Part shown: positions 1-6,690 of the stretch, piece by piece
Layout of the letters: each line of letters opens with the position of its first letter
How positions within the stretch are numbered: the stretch's first letter is position 1
Source: UMGS1474 sp050946775
GTDB taxonomy: Bacteria; Bacillota; Clostridia; Oscillospirales; Acutalibacteraceae
Reading direction: 5' to 3'
Length of the DNA stretch: 15,976 nucleotides
Assembly: GCA_050946775.1 (NCBI GenBank)
Contig: JBMNVL010000040.1
Span: 1 to 15,976 of the forward strand
Notes under the pieces: generated by a model
Database searches by the model: none
What the model was told of the DNA's origin: nothing
What the model saw: only the letters and a program-made list of their open reading frames with translations
Program-made: the position numbers and the translations under genes

Positions 1-14
1 GTGTAGGACTTCAT
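1..14 (-). CDS. Transposase N-terminus (partial, runs off left edge)
   Basis: Only five codons are visible, starting with ATG at 14-12 and reading M-K-S-Y-T (the last codon is incomplete). A GGAGG ribosome site (plus-strand cctcc at 20-24) lies five bases upstream. IS30-family transposases often begin with a short sequence of this kind (M-x-x-Y-x-H-L), so the call rests on the start context and the IS-like upstream end. With so few residues the product is an inference; any IS transposase with a similar start is possible. Confidence 0.33.
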
Positions 15-80
15 AGCAACCTCCGTGTATCTGTTTGTTGTGGTGACTACATTTTACACTTTGGTTGTTATGAAGTCTAC
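3..80 (-). promoter_or_regulatory. Inverted repeat able to hide the transposase start codon
   Basis: On the minus strand the segment at 80-63 (GTAGACTTCATAACAACC) is complementary to the segment at 21-3, with one bulged base and one mismatch. The second arm contains the ATG of the putative transposase and adjoins its GGAGG. A transcript that enters from outside would carry both arms and could fold the start codon into a helix. A transcript starting at the internal promoter (-10 at 56-51) would lack the first arm. This is the logic known from IS10 and IS50 for blocking read-through expression; its use here is inferred. Confidence 0.5.
51..79 (-). promoter_or_regulatory. Candidate promoter of the insertion-sequence transposase
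   Basis: The minus strand shows TAGACT at 79-74 (4 of 6 matches to TTGACA), a 17-base spacer and TAAAAT at 56-51 (5 of 6 matches to TATAAT). Transcription would begin near 44, about 30 bases before the ATG at 14 and downstream of the first arm of the inverted repeat at 63-80. Confidence 0.4.
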
Positions 81-115
81 TATTATTTTGAGTGTTGCAC
101 TTCAAATGATAACTT

Positions 116-140
116 ATCCAGCCCCCTCGTCAGAGGGGGC
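116..140 (+). repeat. Family A repeat, right end only
   Basis: Positions 116-140 match the last part of the family A copies at 6691-6946 and 15625-15868, including the palindromic right end GCCCCCTCGTCAGAGGGGGC at 121-140. Everything to the left of about 115 is the IS-like end. The simplest reading is that the insertion sequence landed inside a family A copy and that the remainder lies beyond the insertion, outside this window. Confidence 0.7.
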
Positions 141-184
141 CTTGCGCCCGCCATCGATTTGTACAAATGCGCCGGGTGCGTCAC

Positions 185-334
185 GCCTCCCTTGCCTAAA
201 GGGAGGTGGCCGAGCGATAGCGAGGTCGGAGGGATAGTCGCCCAAAGGGCGACACGCCGCGTAAGCGGCGTGATCCCCCAGTCTCGACGGCCGTCTTCGC
301 GCCTGCCGATCCAGCCCCCTTTAGGCAAGGGGGC
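185..334 (+). repeat. Family B interspersed repeat, copy 1 (150 bp)
   Basis: The element starts GCCTCCCTTGCCTAAAGGGA and ends GCCCCCTTTAGGCAAGGGGGC-like, so its termini are imperfect inverted repeats of about 19 bp, and each end can also fold into its own hairpin. The interior holds two more palindromes (GTCGCCCAAAGGGCGAC and CGCCGCGTAAGCGGCG). A copy of identical length is at 7249-7398, and a third begins at 15916. From about 282 to 320 it shares the module gtctcgacggccgtc...gatccagcccc with family A. It has no credible coding content and is MITE-like in form, but it is unclear which transposase, if any, moves it. Before it, 158-181 carries the recurrent joining motif seen at many sites in this window. 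Confidence 0.8.
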
Positions 335-363
335 CTTGCGCCCGCCGCTAATTTGCGGACAGC

Positions 364-645
364 CCGGCACCTGTTATGGGGGAAAACTTCCTGTCCCTTA
401 CAAACTGCCGGCATTGCCAGTACGAAAACCCGGCACGCGTTATGGGGTAAAAACTACCTGACCCGCTCCAACTCCCCGTATTGCCGGCACAATCCCCCCT
501 CAGCCCTGCACCCGTTATGTGGTAAAAACTACCTGTCCCGCACCAACTCCCCGTATTGCCGGCACAATCCCGCCTCAGCCCTGCACCCGTTATGTGGTAA
601 AAACTCCCTGACCCGCACCAACTCCCTGCATTGCCAGTACGAAAA
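364..645 (+). repeat. Four tandem units of 65-75 bp upstream of the phosphoglucomutase promoter
   Basis: Units start at 364, 429, 504 and 579, each with CCCGGCAC or CCCTGCAC followed by a conserved GTTATG..GTAAAAACT..CTG core. Units 2 and 3 are 75 bp and end with tattgccggcacaatccc..tcag. Units 1 and 4 are shorter (65 and 67 bp) and end with cattgccagtacgaaaa. The array is therefore arranged short-long-long-short. A fifth unit would begin at 646 (cccgtt), and there the sequence becomes the -35 box TTGACA at 650. Frames stay open across the array only because 75 is a multiple of three; there is no start, ribosome site or codon bias to support a gene. Function unknown: operator array, RNA structure or decayed element. 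Confidence 0.85.
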
Positions 646-649
646 CCCG

Positions 650-677
650 TTGACAAACGATCGCCCCGTTGTATAAT
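650..677 (+). promoter_or_regulatory. Sigma-A promoter of the phosphoglucomutase gene
   Basis: TTGACA at 650-655, a 16-base spacer and TATAAT at 672-677 are both perfect hexamers. Transcription should start near 684, giving a leader of about 33 bases before the ATG at 717. The -35 hexamer directly abuts the tandem repeat array at 364-645. Confidence 0.9.
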
Positions 678-716
678 AAAAAGGAAAGAAATTTAGCGAC
701 GAAAGGCGGATGATTT

Positions 717-2435
717 ATGGACGTAAACGCGCTCTATGAACGCTGGCTGAAGGAGGCAACGGCCGATCCCGATCTGATCGGGGAGCTGCGCTCGATCGCC
801 GGGCAGGAGGACGCCATCTTCGACCGGTTTTACCGCCAGCTCGATTTCGGCACCGCCGGACTGCGGGGAATCATCGGCGCGGGCGACAACCGGATGAACG
901 TCTACACCGTCGGCAAGGCCACCCAGGGTCTGGCCGACTACCTGCTGGCGCACTACGACGCACCGGCGGTGGCCATCGCCTACGATTCCCGGATCAAATC
1001 CGACGTGTTCGCCCGCGTGGCCGCCCGGGTGCTGGCCGCCAACGGGGTCAAGGCGTATCTCTTCGACGAGCTGCAGCCGACGCCGGTGCTGTCCTTCGCG
1101 GTGCGCCGTCTGCGCTGCCAGTCGGGCATCGTGGTCACCGCCAGCCACAACCCGGCGGCCTACAACGGCTACAAATGCTACAGCGCGGCGGGATACCAGA
1201 TGACCGACGACGAGGCGAACGCCGTCACCGCCTGCATCCGCAAGCTGGATATTTTTAACGATATTCGCACGGTGGATTTTGACGCGGCGGTCGCCGACGG
1301 GCGGATCGAGCCGGTGGGACAGGCGCTGGTGGACGAATTCCTCGACGAGGTGGAAAAAGCCCAGGTCAACCCCGGCATCTGCCGCCAAAGCCCCGCCAAG
1401 GTGGTCTACACCCCTCTCAACGGCACCGGCAACAAGCCGGTACGGGCGATTTTGAAGCGCATCGGGGTGGAAAACGTCACGGTGGTGCCCGAACAGGAGC
1501 AGCCCGACGGCAACTTCCCCACCGCGCCCTATCCCAACCCCGAGATCCGGCAGGCCTTTGAAAAGGCGCTGGCGCTGGCCGAAACGGAACGGCCCGATCT
1601 GCTGCTGGCGACCGATCCCGACTGCGACCGGGTGGGCATCGCGGTGCCCGACGGCAAAGGGGATTACGTCCTTTTCTCGGGCAACGAGACCGGCTGTATG
1701 CTGCTGGAATACATCCTCTCCTGCAAACAGGCGCGGGGTGAGATCCCGGCCGATCCCTTCGTGGTGAAAACCATCGTCACCTCCCCGCTGGCGGCGAAAA
1801 TCGCCGAACATTACGGGTGTAAAGCGGTGGACGTGCTGACCGGCTTCAAGTATATCGGCGAGCAGATCGAAGCCGCCGTACAGGCCGGCCATCCCGAGCG
1901 GTATATCTTCGGGTTCGAGGAAAGCTACGGCTATCTGGCCGGCACCCACGCCCGGGACAAGGACGCGGTGGTCGCCTCCATGCTGATCTGCGAAATGGCC
2001 GCCTATTACCGGTCGCAGGGCAAGTCTCTGCTGGAAATGCGCCGGGCGATGTACGACAAATACGGGGTGTACCAGAACACGGTGGTCAACAAGGCGTTTG
2101 AAGGCGCCCAGGGAATGGCCGCCATGCAGGCGCTGATGGCGCGTCTGCGGGACAACCGCCCCGCTTCCATCGCCGGGCGAAAGGTGATCGGCTGCGCCGA
2201 TTATCAGCTGTCGGTCGAGACCGACCTCACCACCGGCAAGACGAAAACGCTGACCCTGCCCAAATCCAACGTGCTGGCCTATTCGCTGGAGGGCGACGCC
2301 AAGCTGATCGTCCGCCCCTCCGGCACCGAGCCCAAGATCAAGGCCTATCTGACCGCCTCGGGCGCGACCGACGCCGACGCGTCGGCCCTGACCGCCGCCC
2401 TGACCGAAGCCGCCGGCGCCCTGCTGACGGAATAA
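717..2435 (+). CDS. pgcA: Alpha-phosphoglucomutase / phosphomannomutase family enzyme
   Basis: This cytosolic enzyme interconverts hexose 1-phosphate and hexose 6-phosphate, linking glycolysis with nucleotide-sugar and cell-wall synthesis. All four domain signatures of the alpha-D-phosphohexomutase family are present in 572 residues: TASHNP at 141-146 with the phosphorylated Ser143, the metal loop DPDCDR at 300-305, the sugar-binding EESYG at 401-405, and the phosphate-binding RPSGTEPK at 533-540. Length and N-terminus (LDFGTAGLRG..GAG.NRMN) agree with the Bacillus PgcA / eukaryotic PGM2-like subgroup. The ATG at 717 follows an AAAGGCGG ribosome site at about 702-709 and a perfect promoter at 650-677. 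It is transcribed alone and ends at the terminator at 2448-2487. Whether glucose, mannose or deoxyribose phosphate is preferred cannot be read from sequence. Confidence 0.95.
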   Translation: MDVNALYERWLKEATADPDLIGELRSIAGQEDAIFDRFYRQLDFGTAGLRGIIGAGDNRMNVYTVGKATQGLADYLLAHYDAPAVAIAYDSRIKSDVFARVAARVLAANGVKAYLFDELQPTPVLSFAVRRLRCQSGIVVTASHNPAAYNGYKCYSAAGYQMTDDEANAVTACIRKLDIFNDIRTVDFDAAVADGRIEPVGQALVDEFLDEVEKAQVNPGICRQSPAKVVYTPLNGTGNKPVRAILKRIGVENVTVVPEQEQPDGNFPTAPYPNPEIRQAFEKALALAETERPDLLLATDPDCDRVGIAVPDGKGDYVLFSGNETGCMLLEYILSCKQARGEIPADPFVVKTIVTSPLAAKIAEHYGCKAVDVLTGFKYIGEQIEAAVQAGHPERYIFGFEESYGYLAGTHARDKDAVVASMLICEMAAYYRSQGKSLLEMRRAMYDKYGVYQNTVVNKAFEGAQGMAAMQALMARLRDNRPASIAGRKVIGCADYQLSVETDLTTGKTKTLTLPKSNVLAYSLEGDAKLIVRPSGTEPKIKAYLTASGATDADASALTAALTEAAGALLTE

Positions 2436-2447
2436 GAAATAACGCCG

Positions 2448-2487
2448 CACGCCCGCCGGGATTTTCCCGGCGGGCGTGTTTGTTTGT
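2448..2487 (+). terminator. Intrinsic terminator of the phosphoglucomutase gene
   Basis: A perfect 14-bp stem (CACGCCCGCCGGGA at 2448-2461 with its complement at 2465-2478) and a TTT loop are followed by TTTGTTTGT at 2479-2487. The stop codon is at 2433-2435. Confidence 0.92.
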
Positions 2488-2506
2488 GCGAATTCGCGGG
2501 ATGCGT
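2483..2506 (+). repeat. Recurrent joining motif, terminator-adjacent copy
   Basis: TTTGTGCGAATT followed by CGCGGGATGCGT. It starts within the T-rich tail of the terminator. The same motif, in the same orientation, lies at 158-181, 4883-4903, 6964-6986, 7225-7246, 11273-11294, 11758-11782, 14091-14114, 15598-15621 and near 15884-15912. Confidence 0.55.
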
Positions 2507-2522
2507 CTTGCCTGCTCTGTGC

Positions 2523-2560
2523 AAAAAATCCCCGCCTTTGACCGGATCAAAGGCGGGGAT
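2523..2560 (-). terminator. Intrinsic terminator of the CPBP-tadA-hydrolase operon
   Basis: On the minus strand, a 13-bp stem (TCCCCGCCTTTGA, plus coordinates 2547-2559 with 2529-2541) is followed by six T residues (plus-strand A run 2523-2528). It starts only a few bases after the hydrolase stop at 2564-2566 and faces the phosphoglucomutase terminator. Confidence 0.92.
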
Positions 2561-2563
2561 CGG

Positions 2564-3328
2564 TTATTGTGCTTGCAGTTTTTCGGTCAGCCAGGCGATG
2601 ACCCGCTCCTGCATCTCGTCGGGGGTTTCGTGTCCCCGGCCGGGATACTCGATATAGCCGTAATCCTGCGGCCGGTCGGCGTAAAGCGGAGCGATCTTTT
2701 CGTTGAGCCGCCGCACGCCGGTCACCGGCACGATGGTATCGGCGTCGCCGTTTTGCACCAGCAGCTTCACGTGCGCCATCCGCTCAAAACGGGCCAGCGG
2801 ATTGTCGGCCAGCACCCGCTTTTGCACGTCCTCGGGAATGGTGTCCCAATCGGGGCTTTGGCCGTATTTGTCGGTCAGATCGGGCGAGCCGATCATCGGC
2901 GCCGCCACGGTGATGCGCGGCTCTTTGACCATGGTCATAAAGGACACGTACCCGCCCTGCGAGGTGCCGGTGATCCCCACCCGGGAGGTATCCACCCGCC
3001 CGTCGGCGGCGTAGTGGTCGATCAGGGCGGAGATATCGTCCGCCATTTCCAGCAGCATACGCAGATACAGCCCCTTGTAGTTGTCCCCGGTCAGCATCTC
3101 GTCCAGCAGCGGATCCCGCCGGCGGCCGTGCCAAACGGCGTCGACCGACACCGCGAAGCAGCCGTTTTGCGCCAATCGCTCGGCCATCCCCTGCATATCC
3201 TCGGCTTTGCCGGTGGTGCCGTGGTTGACCAGCGCCAGCGGCGCGCCGGTCACCCCGTCGGGCGCGGCGACGATCACCGGGATCCCCCGGTCGGTCAAAA
3301 TCTCGCGCGTTACGGTCACGGTGTGCAT
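2564..3328 (-). CDS. Alpha/beta-hydrolase, prolyl-oligopeptidase / dienelactone-hydrolase-like esterase
   Basis: A 254-residue single-domain hydrolase. It has the oxyanion-hole region NHGTTG at 35-40, the nucleophile elbow GTSQGG at 121-126 (Ser123), an acidic residue in NGDADTIVP (Asp195 or Asp197) and the catalytic His in GRGHE at 231-235 (His233), in the right order and spacing. There is no signal peptide, so it should act in the cytosol on a small ester or peptide; the substrate is unknown. The start at 3328 is preferred because AGGAG lies about eight bases upstream. The frame is open further up, to 3589, but that part is the shadow of tadA. The gene overlaps the 3' end of tadA by 13 bases, suggesting translational coupling. 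It is last in a three-gene operon and closes at the terminator at 2523-2560. Confidence 0.88.
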   Translation of the reverse strand: MHTVTVTREILTDRGIPVIVAAPDGVTGAPLALVNHGTTGKAEDMQGMAERLAQNGCFAVSVDAVWHGRRRDPLLDEMLTGDNYKGLYLRMLLEMADDISALIDHYAADGRVDTSRVGITGTSQGGYVSFMTMVKEPRITVAAPMIGSPDLTDKYGQSPDWDTIPEDVQKRVLADNPLARFERMAHVKLLVQNGDADTIVPVTGVRRLNEKIAPLYADRPQDYGYIEYPGRGHETPDEMQERVIAWLTEKLQAQ

Positions 3329-3786
3329 ATATCCTTCTCCTTTCGCTGCCGCAAAGCGGCAAAAAAATCCTTCAACTGGCCGGCGCACGCCTCTTCCAGC
3401 ACCCCGGCGGTGACCGCCGGGCGATGGTTGTAGGGCAGGGCGAACAGATCCACCACCGACCCGCAGGAGCCGGCCTTGGGATCGGCGGCGCCGAACACCA
3501 CCCGGTCGATGCGGGCGTTGATGATCGCCCCGGCGCACATGGGACAGGGCTCCAGCGTGACGTACAGGGTGGAATCGGTCAGCCGCCACCCGCCGGCGAC
3601 GGCGCAGGCCTGCCGGATGGCCTCGATCTCGGCGTGGGCCAGGGCGGTCTTGTCCCGCTCCCGGCGGTTGCGTCCCCGGCCGATCACCTCGCCCCGGCGC
3701 ACCACCACCGCCCCGACGGGCACTTCTCCCTCGACGGCGGCTTCAGCGGCCAGCGCCAGCGCCAGACGCATATACTGGTCATCCAT
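3316..3786 (-). CDS. tadA: tRNA-specific adenosine deaminase TadA
   Basis: TadA deaminates adenosine 34 of tRNA-Arg(ACG) to inosine, allowing wobble decoding. The 156-residue protein has the zinc and catalytic motif HAE at 51-53 (His51, Glu53) and PCPMC at 80-84 (Cys81 and Cys84), followed by the TadA-typical D-x-K-x-G-x-x-x-x..DLF segment (DPKAGSCGSVVDLF). The length is normal for the family. The ATG at 3786 has GAGG about seven bases upstream, and this site overlaps the TGA stop of the CPBP gene at 3796-3798. Expression is therefore probably coupled to the upstream gene. The last 13 bases overlap the start of the hydrolase gene. A cytidine/guanine deaminase is the alternative reading but fits the C-terminal half less well. 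Confidence 0.95.
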   Translation of the reverse strand: MDDQYMRLALALAAEAAVEGEVPVGAVVVRRGEVIGRGRNRRERDKTALAHAEIEAIRQACAVAGGWRLTDSTLYVTLEPCPMCAGAIINARIDRVVFGAADPKAGSCGSVVDLFALPYNHRPAVTAGVLEEACAGQLKDFFAALRQRKEKDICTP

Positions 3787-3795
3787 AGCGGCGCC

Positions 3796-4800
3796 TCACA
3801 TCCCGCTGTACGATACCGTGACGTACAGCGTTTCCAGCACCAGCAGCGCCAGCGCCACCGAAAACAGCGGCGCCGAAAACGCCGCGCCCCATTTTTCTTT
3901 TCCCGACAAGCCGGTCCAGCCGCCGTTCGGGCGGCGCAGATACCGCGATCCGGTCAGCGCCAGCACCAGCAGCGCCACGCCGCCGATTGCCGCCTCGACC
4001 AAAAAGGAGGTCATCTCCAGCCGGGAGGCGTCCGTCTCGGACAGGAACTGCTCGACGTAGGTCATAATCACCGCCACGCCGTTGTTGAACGCGTGCAGGG
4101 CGACCGCCGTCCAGATGTTGCCGGTCACCACCACCAGATACCCGCAGATCAGCCCCACGATAAAGGCAAAGGGGATCTGCAGCACGTTGGCGTGGAGCAG
4201 CGCGAACAGCAGCGAGGTGACCAGAATGGCGTACCGGTCGCCGTACCGGCGCAGCGCCGTCAGCAGATAGCCGCGAAAAACCATCTCCTCCAAAATGCCC
4301 GGCAGCAGCGCGGTGGACAGCAGATTGAGCGCCAGACTGGCCGGCGCGGTGTCGATCCCGTCGGTGGCGTCCGGCCAGCCGATCCCGAAGGAGCTGAAAA
4401 AGTTGGCGATGAACCCGGCGACGAAATTCGCCAGCACGCAAACCGCCGCGCCGACCGCCACCAGACTGATAAAGGACACCGGATCCACCCGCCGGTGGGC
4501 GGCAAAGGGATGGATCCGCTGGCGGAAAATAAGGGACGCGGCCACCGCCGGCGGGCCGATGGTGAGGATATACAGCAGCATATTGAGCAGGGTGTAGCCG
4601 TTGGCGGACAGGCCGTAGTTGGCCGCCGACAGGTCGATTGCCCCGCCGGCCGCCAGGGCGAGCAGCGGGATCAGCGCCACCACCTGGGACGCCGCGACGG
4701 TGAGGATCATCGCCAGCCCGACGAATTGCGCGTCCCGGCGCAGCCGGTGGCGGTCGATCGCCGCCGCCAGCCCCTGCCGGGTATAGATCAAAGGCCGCAT
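3796..4800 (-). CDS. CPBP-family intramembrane glutamic endopeptidase (Abi/CAAX type)
   Basis: A 334-residue polytopic membrane protein with about eight hydrophobic segments. The three CPBP motifs are intact: EEMVFRG at 171-177 (Glu171, Glu172, Arg176), FALLHAN at 199-205 (His203), and HAFNN at 236-240 (His236, Asn240). In related enzymes these residues form the intramembrane protease site. Members process prenylated proteins or bacteriocin-related peptides, or have no known substrate; nothing nearby identifies one here. The start at 4800 is preferred over in-frame ATG 4848 because it has a GAAAGGGG site about nine bases upstream, and because a good promoter at 4837-4865 would start transcripts after 4848. 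The last segments (about 268-334) extend beyond the core domain. It heads the operon with tadA and the hydrolase. Confidence 0.88.
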   Translation of the reverse strand: MRPLIYTRQGLAAAIDRHRLRRDAQFVGLAMILTVAASQVVALIPLLALAAGGAIDLSAANYGLSANGYTLLNMLLYILTIGPPAVAASLIFRQRIHPFAAHRRVDPVSFISLVAVGAAVCVLANFVAGFIANFFSSFGIGWPDATDGIDTAPASLALNLLSTALLPGILEEMVFRGYLLTALRRYGDRYAILVTSLLFALLHANVLQIPFAFIVGLICGYLVVVTGNIWTAVALHAFNNGVAVIMTYVEQFLSETDASRLEMTSFLVEAAIGGVALLVLALTGSRYLRRPNGGWTGLSGKEKWGAAFSAPLFSVALALLVLETLYVTVSYSGM

Positions 4801-4836
4801 CACGCAAACCCCTTTCGCAAGATAGTCACACGGGTC

Positions 4837-4865
4837 AGTATACCGCAAACGGCGGCGTTTGGCAA
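4837..4865 (-). promoter_or_regulatory. Promoter of the CPBP-tadA-hydrolase operon
   Basis: Minus strand: TTGCCA at 4865-4860 (5 of 6), 17-base spacer, TATACT at 4842-4837 (5 of 6). The predicted start is near 4830, about 30 bases ahead of the ATG at 4800. Confidence 0.8.
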
Positions 4866-4882
4866 GAGCAATCCAAAACTTC

Positions 4883-4931
4883 GCGCAAATGCGCGGGGTG
4901 CGTGTCTAATGTCTAATATCTAATATCTAAA
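4883..4931 (+). repeat. Joining motif followed by four heptad repeats
   Basis: A copy of the recurrent joining motif (GCGCAAATGCGCGGGGTGCGT at its core, 4883-4903) runs directly into four 7-bp repeats, GTCTAAT GTCTAAT ATCTAAT ATCTAAA, at 4904-4931. These end in the A run that forms the tail of the oadA terminator on the other strand. A related heptad array is at 15549-15583. No function is known. Confidence 0.65.
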
Positions 4932-4960
4932 AAAAGCCGCCGCCCGGCCGGGCGGCGGCT
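4929..4960 (-). terminator. Intrinsic terminator of oadA
   Basis: A 12-bp perfect palindrome GCCGCCGCCCGG/CCGGGCGGCGGC at 4936-4959 is followed, on the minus strand, by seven T residues (plus-strand A run 4929-4935). It sits a few bases after the oadA stop at 4965-4967. The T run on the other side (4961-4966) means it could also work in the plus direction. Confidence 0.93.
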
Positions 4961-4964
4961 TTTT

Positions 4965-6371
4965 TTATCGCATCGACGCGTCGTCGACGAACAGTTCGCG
5001 GACCTCGTCGGCCGGCGTCTCCTTCGCGGCCTTGCGGGCGGCGAAGAATTTGGACGCTACCTGGGGGAAGAGGGCGTAGCTGAGGACGTCCTCCTCCGAG
5101 ACGTCCTGTCCGGCCAGCTCGGCGCGGTATTTGTCCATCTCCGGCTCGATCAGATCGGCCGGACGGCAGGTGATAACCTCGTCGTCACCGATGGCCTTTT
5201 TGCGGACTTCCTCGTTGACCTCGCCGGGCAACAGCCCGTATTCGCCCCGCAGCAAGCCTTTCGACTCCTTGGTGAACACCTTGTAGCGTTCGCCCGACAG
5301 GACGTTCATCACCGCCTGGGAGCCGACGATCTGGCTGGTGGGGGTGACCAGCGGCGGATAGCCGAAATCCTTGCGCACCCGCGGCACCTCGGCCAGCACG
5401 TCGTAGTATTTGTCCTCGGCGTGGGCTTGTTTGAGCTGGGAGATCAGGTTGGAGAGCATGCCGCCCGGCACCTGATACAACAGGGTGTTGGGGTCGACGT
5501 TCAGCACCTTGGGATCGAGCGAGCCCTCCGCCTTGAGCTTGGCGGCAACGCCGCGGAAATGCGCCGCCGCCTTGCTGAGCTGTTTCAGATCCAGCCCGGT
5601 GTCCCGTTCGGTGCCCTGCAGGGTGGCGACCAGCGACTCGGTCGCCGGCTGGGAGGTGCCGCCCGCCAGCGGAGACAGGGCGGTGTCGACGATATCCACC
5701 CCGGCCTGCGCCGCCATCAGATAGACCATGTCGCCGGTGCCGGTGGTGTTGTGGGTGTGCAGATGGATGGGCAGGCTGACGTTTTCCTTGAGCTTTTTCA
5801 CCAGCGAATAGGCCTTGTAGGGCAGCAGCAGATTGGCCATATCCTTGATGCAGATGGTGTCGGCGCCCATTTTTTCCAGCTCACAGGCCAGCCGGACGAA
5901 ATAGTCCTCGTCGTGGACCGGGCTGACGGTGTAGCTGAGAGTCGCCTCCACCTTGCCGCCGTATTCCTTGACGAATTTCATGGCGGCGGCCATGTTGCGG
6001 GTGTCGTTGAGGGCGTCGAAAATCCGCACCACGTCGATGCCGTTTTCGATGGATTTTTTGCAGAACTGCTCCACCACGTCGTCGGCGTAATGCTTGTAGC
6101 CCAGCAGGTTCTGCCCCCGCAGCAGCATTTGCAGCGGGGTTTTGGGCATGGCGGCCTTCAGCGCCCGCAGCCGCTCCCACGGATCCTCGTTGAGGAACCG
6201 CATGCAGCTGTCGAACGTCGCGCCGCCCCAGCATTCCAGCGACCAGTAGCCCATATTGTCCAGCAGCTCGCAGGCCGGAAGCATATCCTCGGTGCGCATC
6301 CGGGTGGCCGCCTGGGACTGGTGGGCGTCCCGCAGGATGGTATCGGTGATTTTCAAGGGATTGTTTGCCAT
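4965..6371 (-). CDS. oadA: Oxaloacetate decarboxylase alpha subunit (carboxyltransferase, no biotin domain)
   Basis: OadA transfers the carboxyl group of oxaloacetate to biotin, giving pyruvate and carboxybiotin. The 468-residue protein is the TIM-barrel carboxyltransferase plus the conserved C-terminal (PYC/OADA) domain. Metal and active-site elements are visible: DTILRDAHQS at 10-19 (Asp15), CIKDMANLL at 174-182 (Lys176, expected to be carbamylated), and HLHTHNT at 203-209 (His205 and His207). The C-terminal biotinyl domain of the Klebsiella-type protein is absent. Biotin is instead carried by the separate protein at 8923-9273, as in many Clostridia. The ATG at 6371 has only a weak GGGG-type ribosome site. 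Upstream lies a 1-kb repeat island separating it from the other pump genes; a TATAGA box at 6392-6387 lacks a convincing -35. Pyruvate carboxylase subunit B is a close relative, but the neighbouring OadB favours the decarboxylase. Confidence 0.93.
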   Translation of the reverse strand: MANNPLKITDTILRDAHQSQAATRMRTEDMLPACELLDNMGYWSLECWGGATFDSCMRFLNEDPWERLRALKAAMPKTPLQMLLRGQNLLGYKHYADDVVEQFCKKSIENGIDVVRIFDALNDTRNMAAAMKFVKEYGGKVEATLSYTVSPVHDEDYFVRLACELEKMGADTICIKDMANLLLPYKAYSLVKKLKENVSLPIHLHTHNTTGTGDMVYLMAAQAGVDIVDTALSPLAGGTSQPATESLVATLQGTERDTGLDLKQLSKAAAHFRGVAAKLKAEGSLDPKVLNVDPNTLLYQVPGGMLSNLISQLKQAHAEDKYYDVLAEVPRVRKDFGYPPLVTPTSQIVGSQAVMNVLSGERYKVFTKESKGLLRGEYGLLPGEVNEEVRKKAIGDDEVITCRPADLIEPEMDKYRAELAGQDVSEEDVLSYALFPQVASKFFAARKAAKETPADEVRELFVDDASMR

Positions 6372-6410
6372 TTTTCTTTACCCCATTCTATATAGAGATA
6401 CGGTTGGGTT

Positions 6411-6459
6411 GTGGCGTTATCCCGCGGGCGGAGGATATCCGCCCCTACGGTGCCGCCAC
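6411..6459 (+). repeat. Type D palindromic repeat, copy 1
   Basis: GTGGCG at 6411-6416 and CGCCAC at 6454-6459 bracket an inner palindrome GGGCGGAGGATATCCGCCCC. A near-identical copy is at 7175-7222, and an inverted, diverged copy at 11709-11746. Palindromes of the GGGGCGGATAT..ATCCGCCCC type are common between genes in clostridial genomes, as far as I recall. Confidence 0.7.
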
Positions 6460-6489
6460 GGGTTTGCGGGTGATAGATCCTTCGTCGCT

Positions 6490-6664
6490 ATGCGTGGCCC
6501 TCTTGCGGTGCCCGGCTGAGGTGTGGCGCTATCGCGCTCACCGATCGCCGACCGCGGCGCCCACCATTTTCTCCCAGTATCGCCCACCGGGCGCGGTCGA
6601 AAATGTTGCCCGGGATGACCCTCTTTTTTGTTGCGGTGTCATCCTGAGCGAAGCGAAGGATCTT
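6490..6664 (+). repeat. Type C repeat, copy 1, fused to an inverted family A fragment
   Basis: 6490 to about 6555 matches the reverse complement of an internal part of family A (ccctcttgcggtgcccggct..ctcaccgatcgccgacc). From about 6556 to 6664 follows the type C core gcgcccaccattttctccc..gtatcgcccaccgggcgcggtcga..gatgaccctc and then GTCATCCTGAGCGAAGCGAA-GGATCTT. That last segment is a widespread bacterial intergenic repeat, known for generating spurious peptides such as VILSEAKDL. Other cores are at 7058-7168 and 11294-11404. Confidence 0.75.
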
Positions 6665-6690
6665 TGTACGTTGTCCGGCGGGGCGCGTTA

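Larger units (their letters stand above)
1..113 (-). mobile_element. IS30-like insertion sequence, left end only (partial)
   Basis: This AT-rich stretch contrasts sharply with the GC-rich rest of the window. Read on the minus strand it begins with an outer end (TTATCATTTGAAGTGCAACA at about 113-94) that resembles my recollection of IS30-family termini. Promoter boxes, a GGAGG ribosome site and an ATG at 14 follow, opening a reading frame that leaves the window. The boundary with the flanking repeat is placed at about 113-115, because from 116 onward the sequence matches the right end of repeat family A. The other end lies outside the window, so terminal inverted repeats and a target duplication cannot be checked. 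Assignment to IS30 is inference; an insertion-sequence end of some kind is more secure. Confidence 0.45.

Noticed and set aside
114..120. DnaA-box-like TTATCCA next to the IS end
   Set aside because: It is a single partial match formed at the junction of two elements; no cluster of boxes or dnaA gene is present, so it is not evidence for an origin.
364..645. CRISPR array
   Set aside because: The whole 65-75 bp unit is repeated. There is no short constant repeat with unique spacers, and no cas gene is nearby.
348..676. Open frames on both strands across the tandem repeats, giving proteins with 25-residue repeats
   Set aside because: The frames stay open because the units are 75 bp, a multiple of three. 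Both strands are open, and neither has a start context.
693..2450. Long open frame (585 codons) antisense to the phosphoglucomutase gene
   Set aside because: It is the GC-rich shadow of a clearly conserved gene, without ribosome site or recognisable motifs, and its translation is low-complexity Gly/His/Arg-rich.
3329..3589. N-terminal extension of the hydrolase to 3589
   Set aside because: It lies inside tadA in another frame, and AGGAG with good spacing supports the start at 3328.
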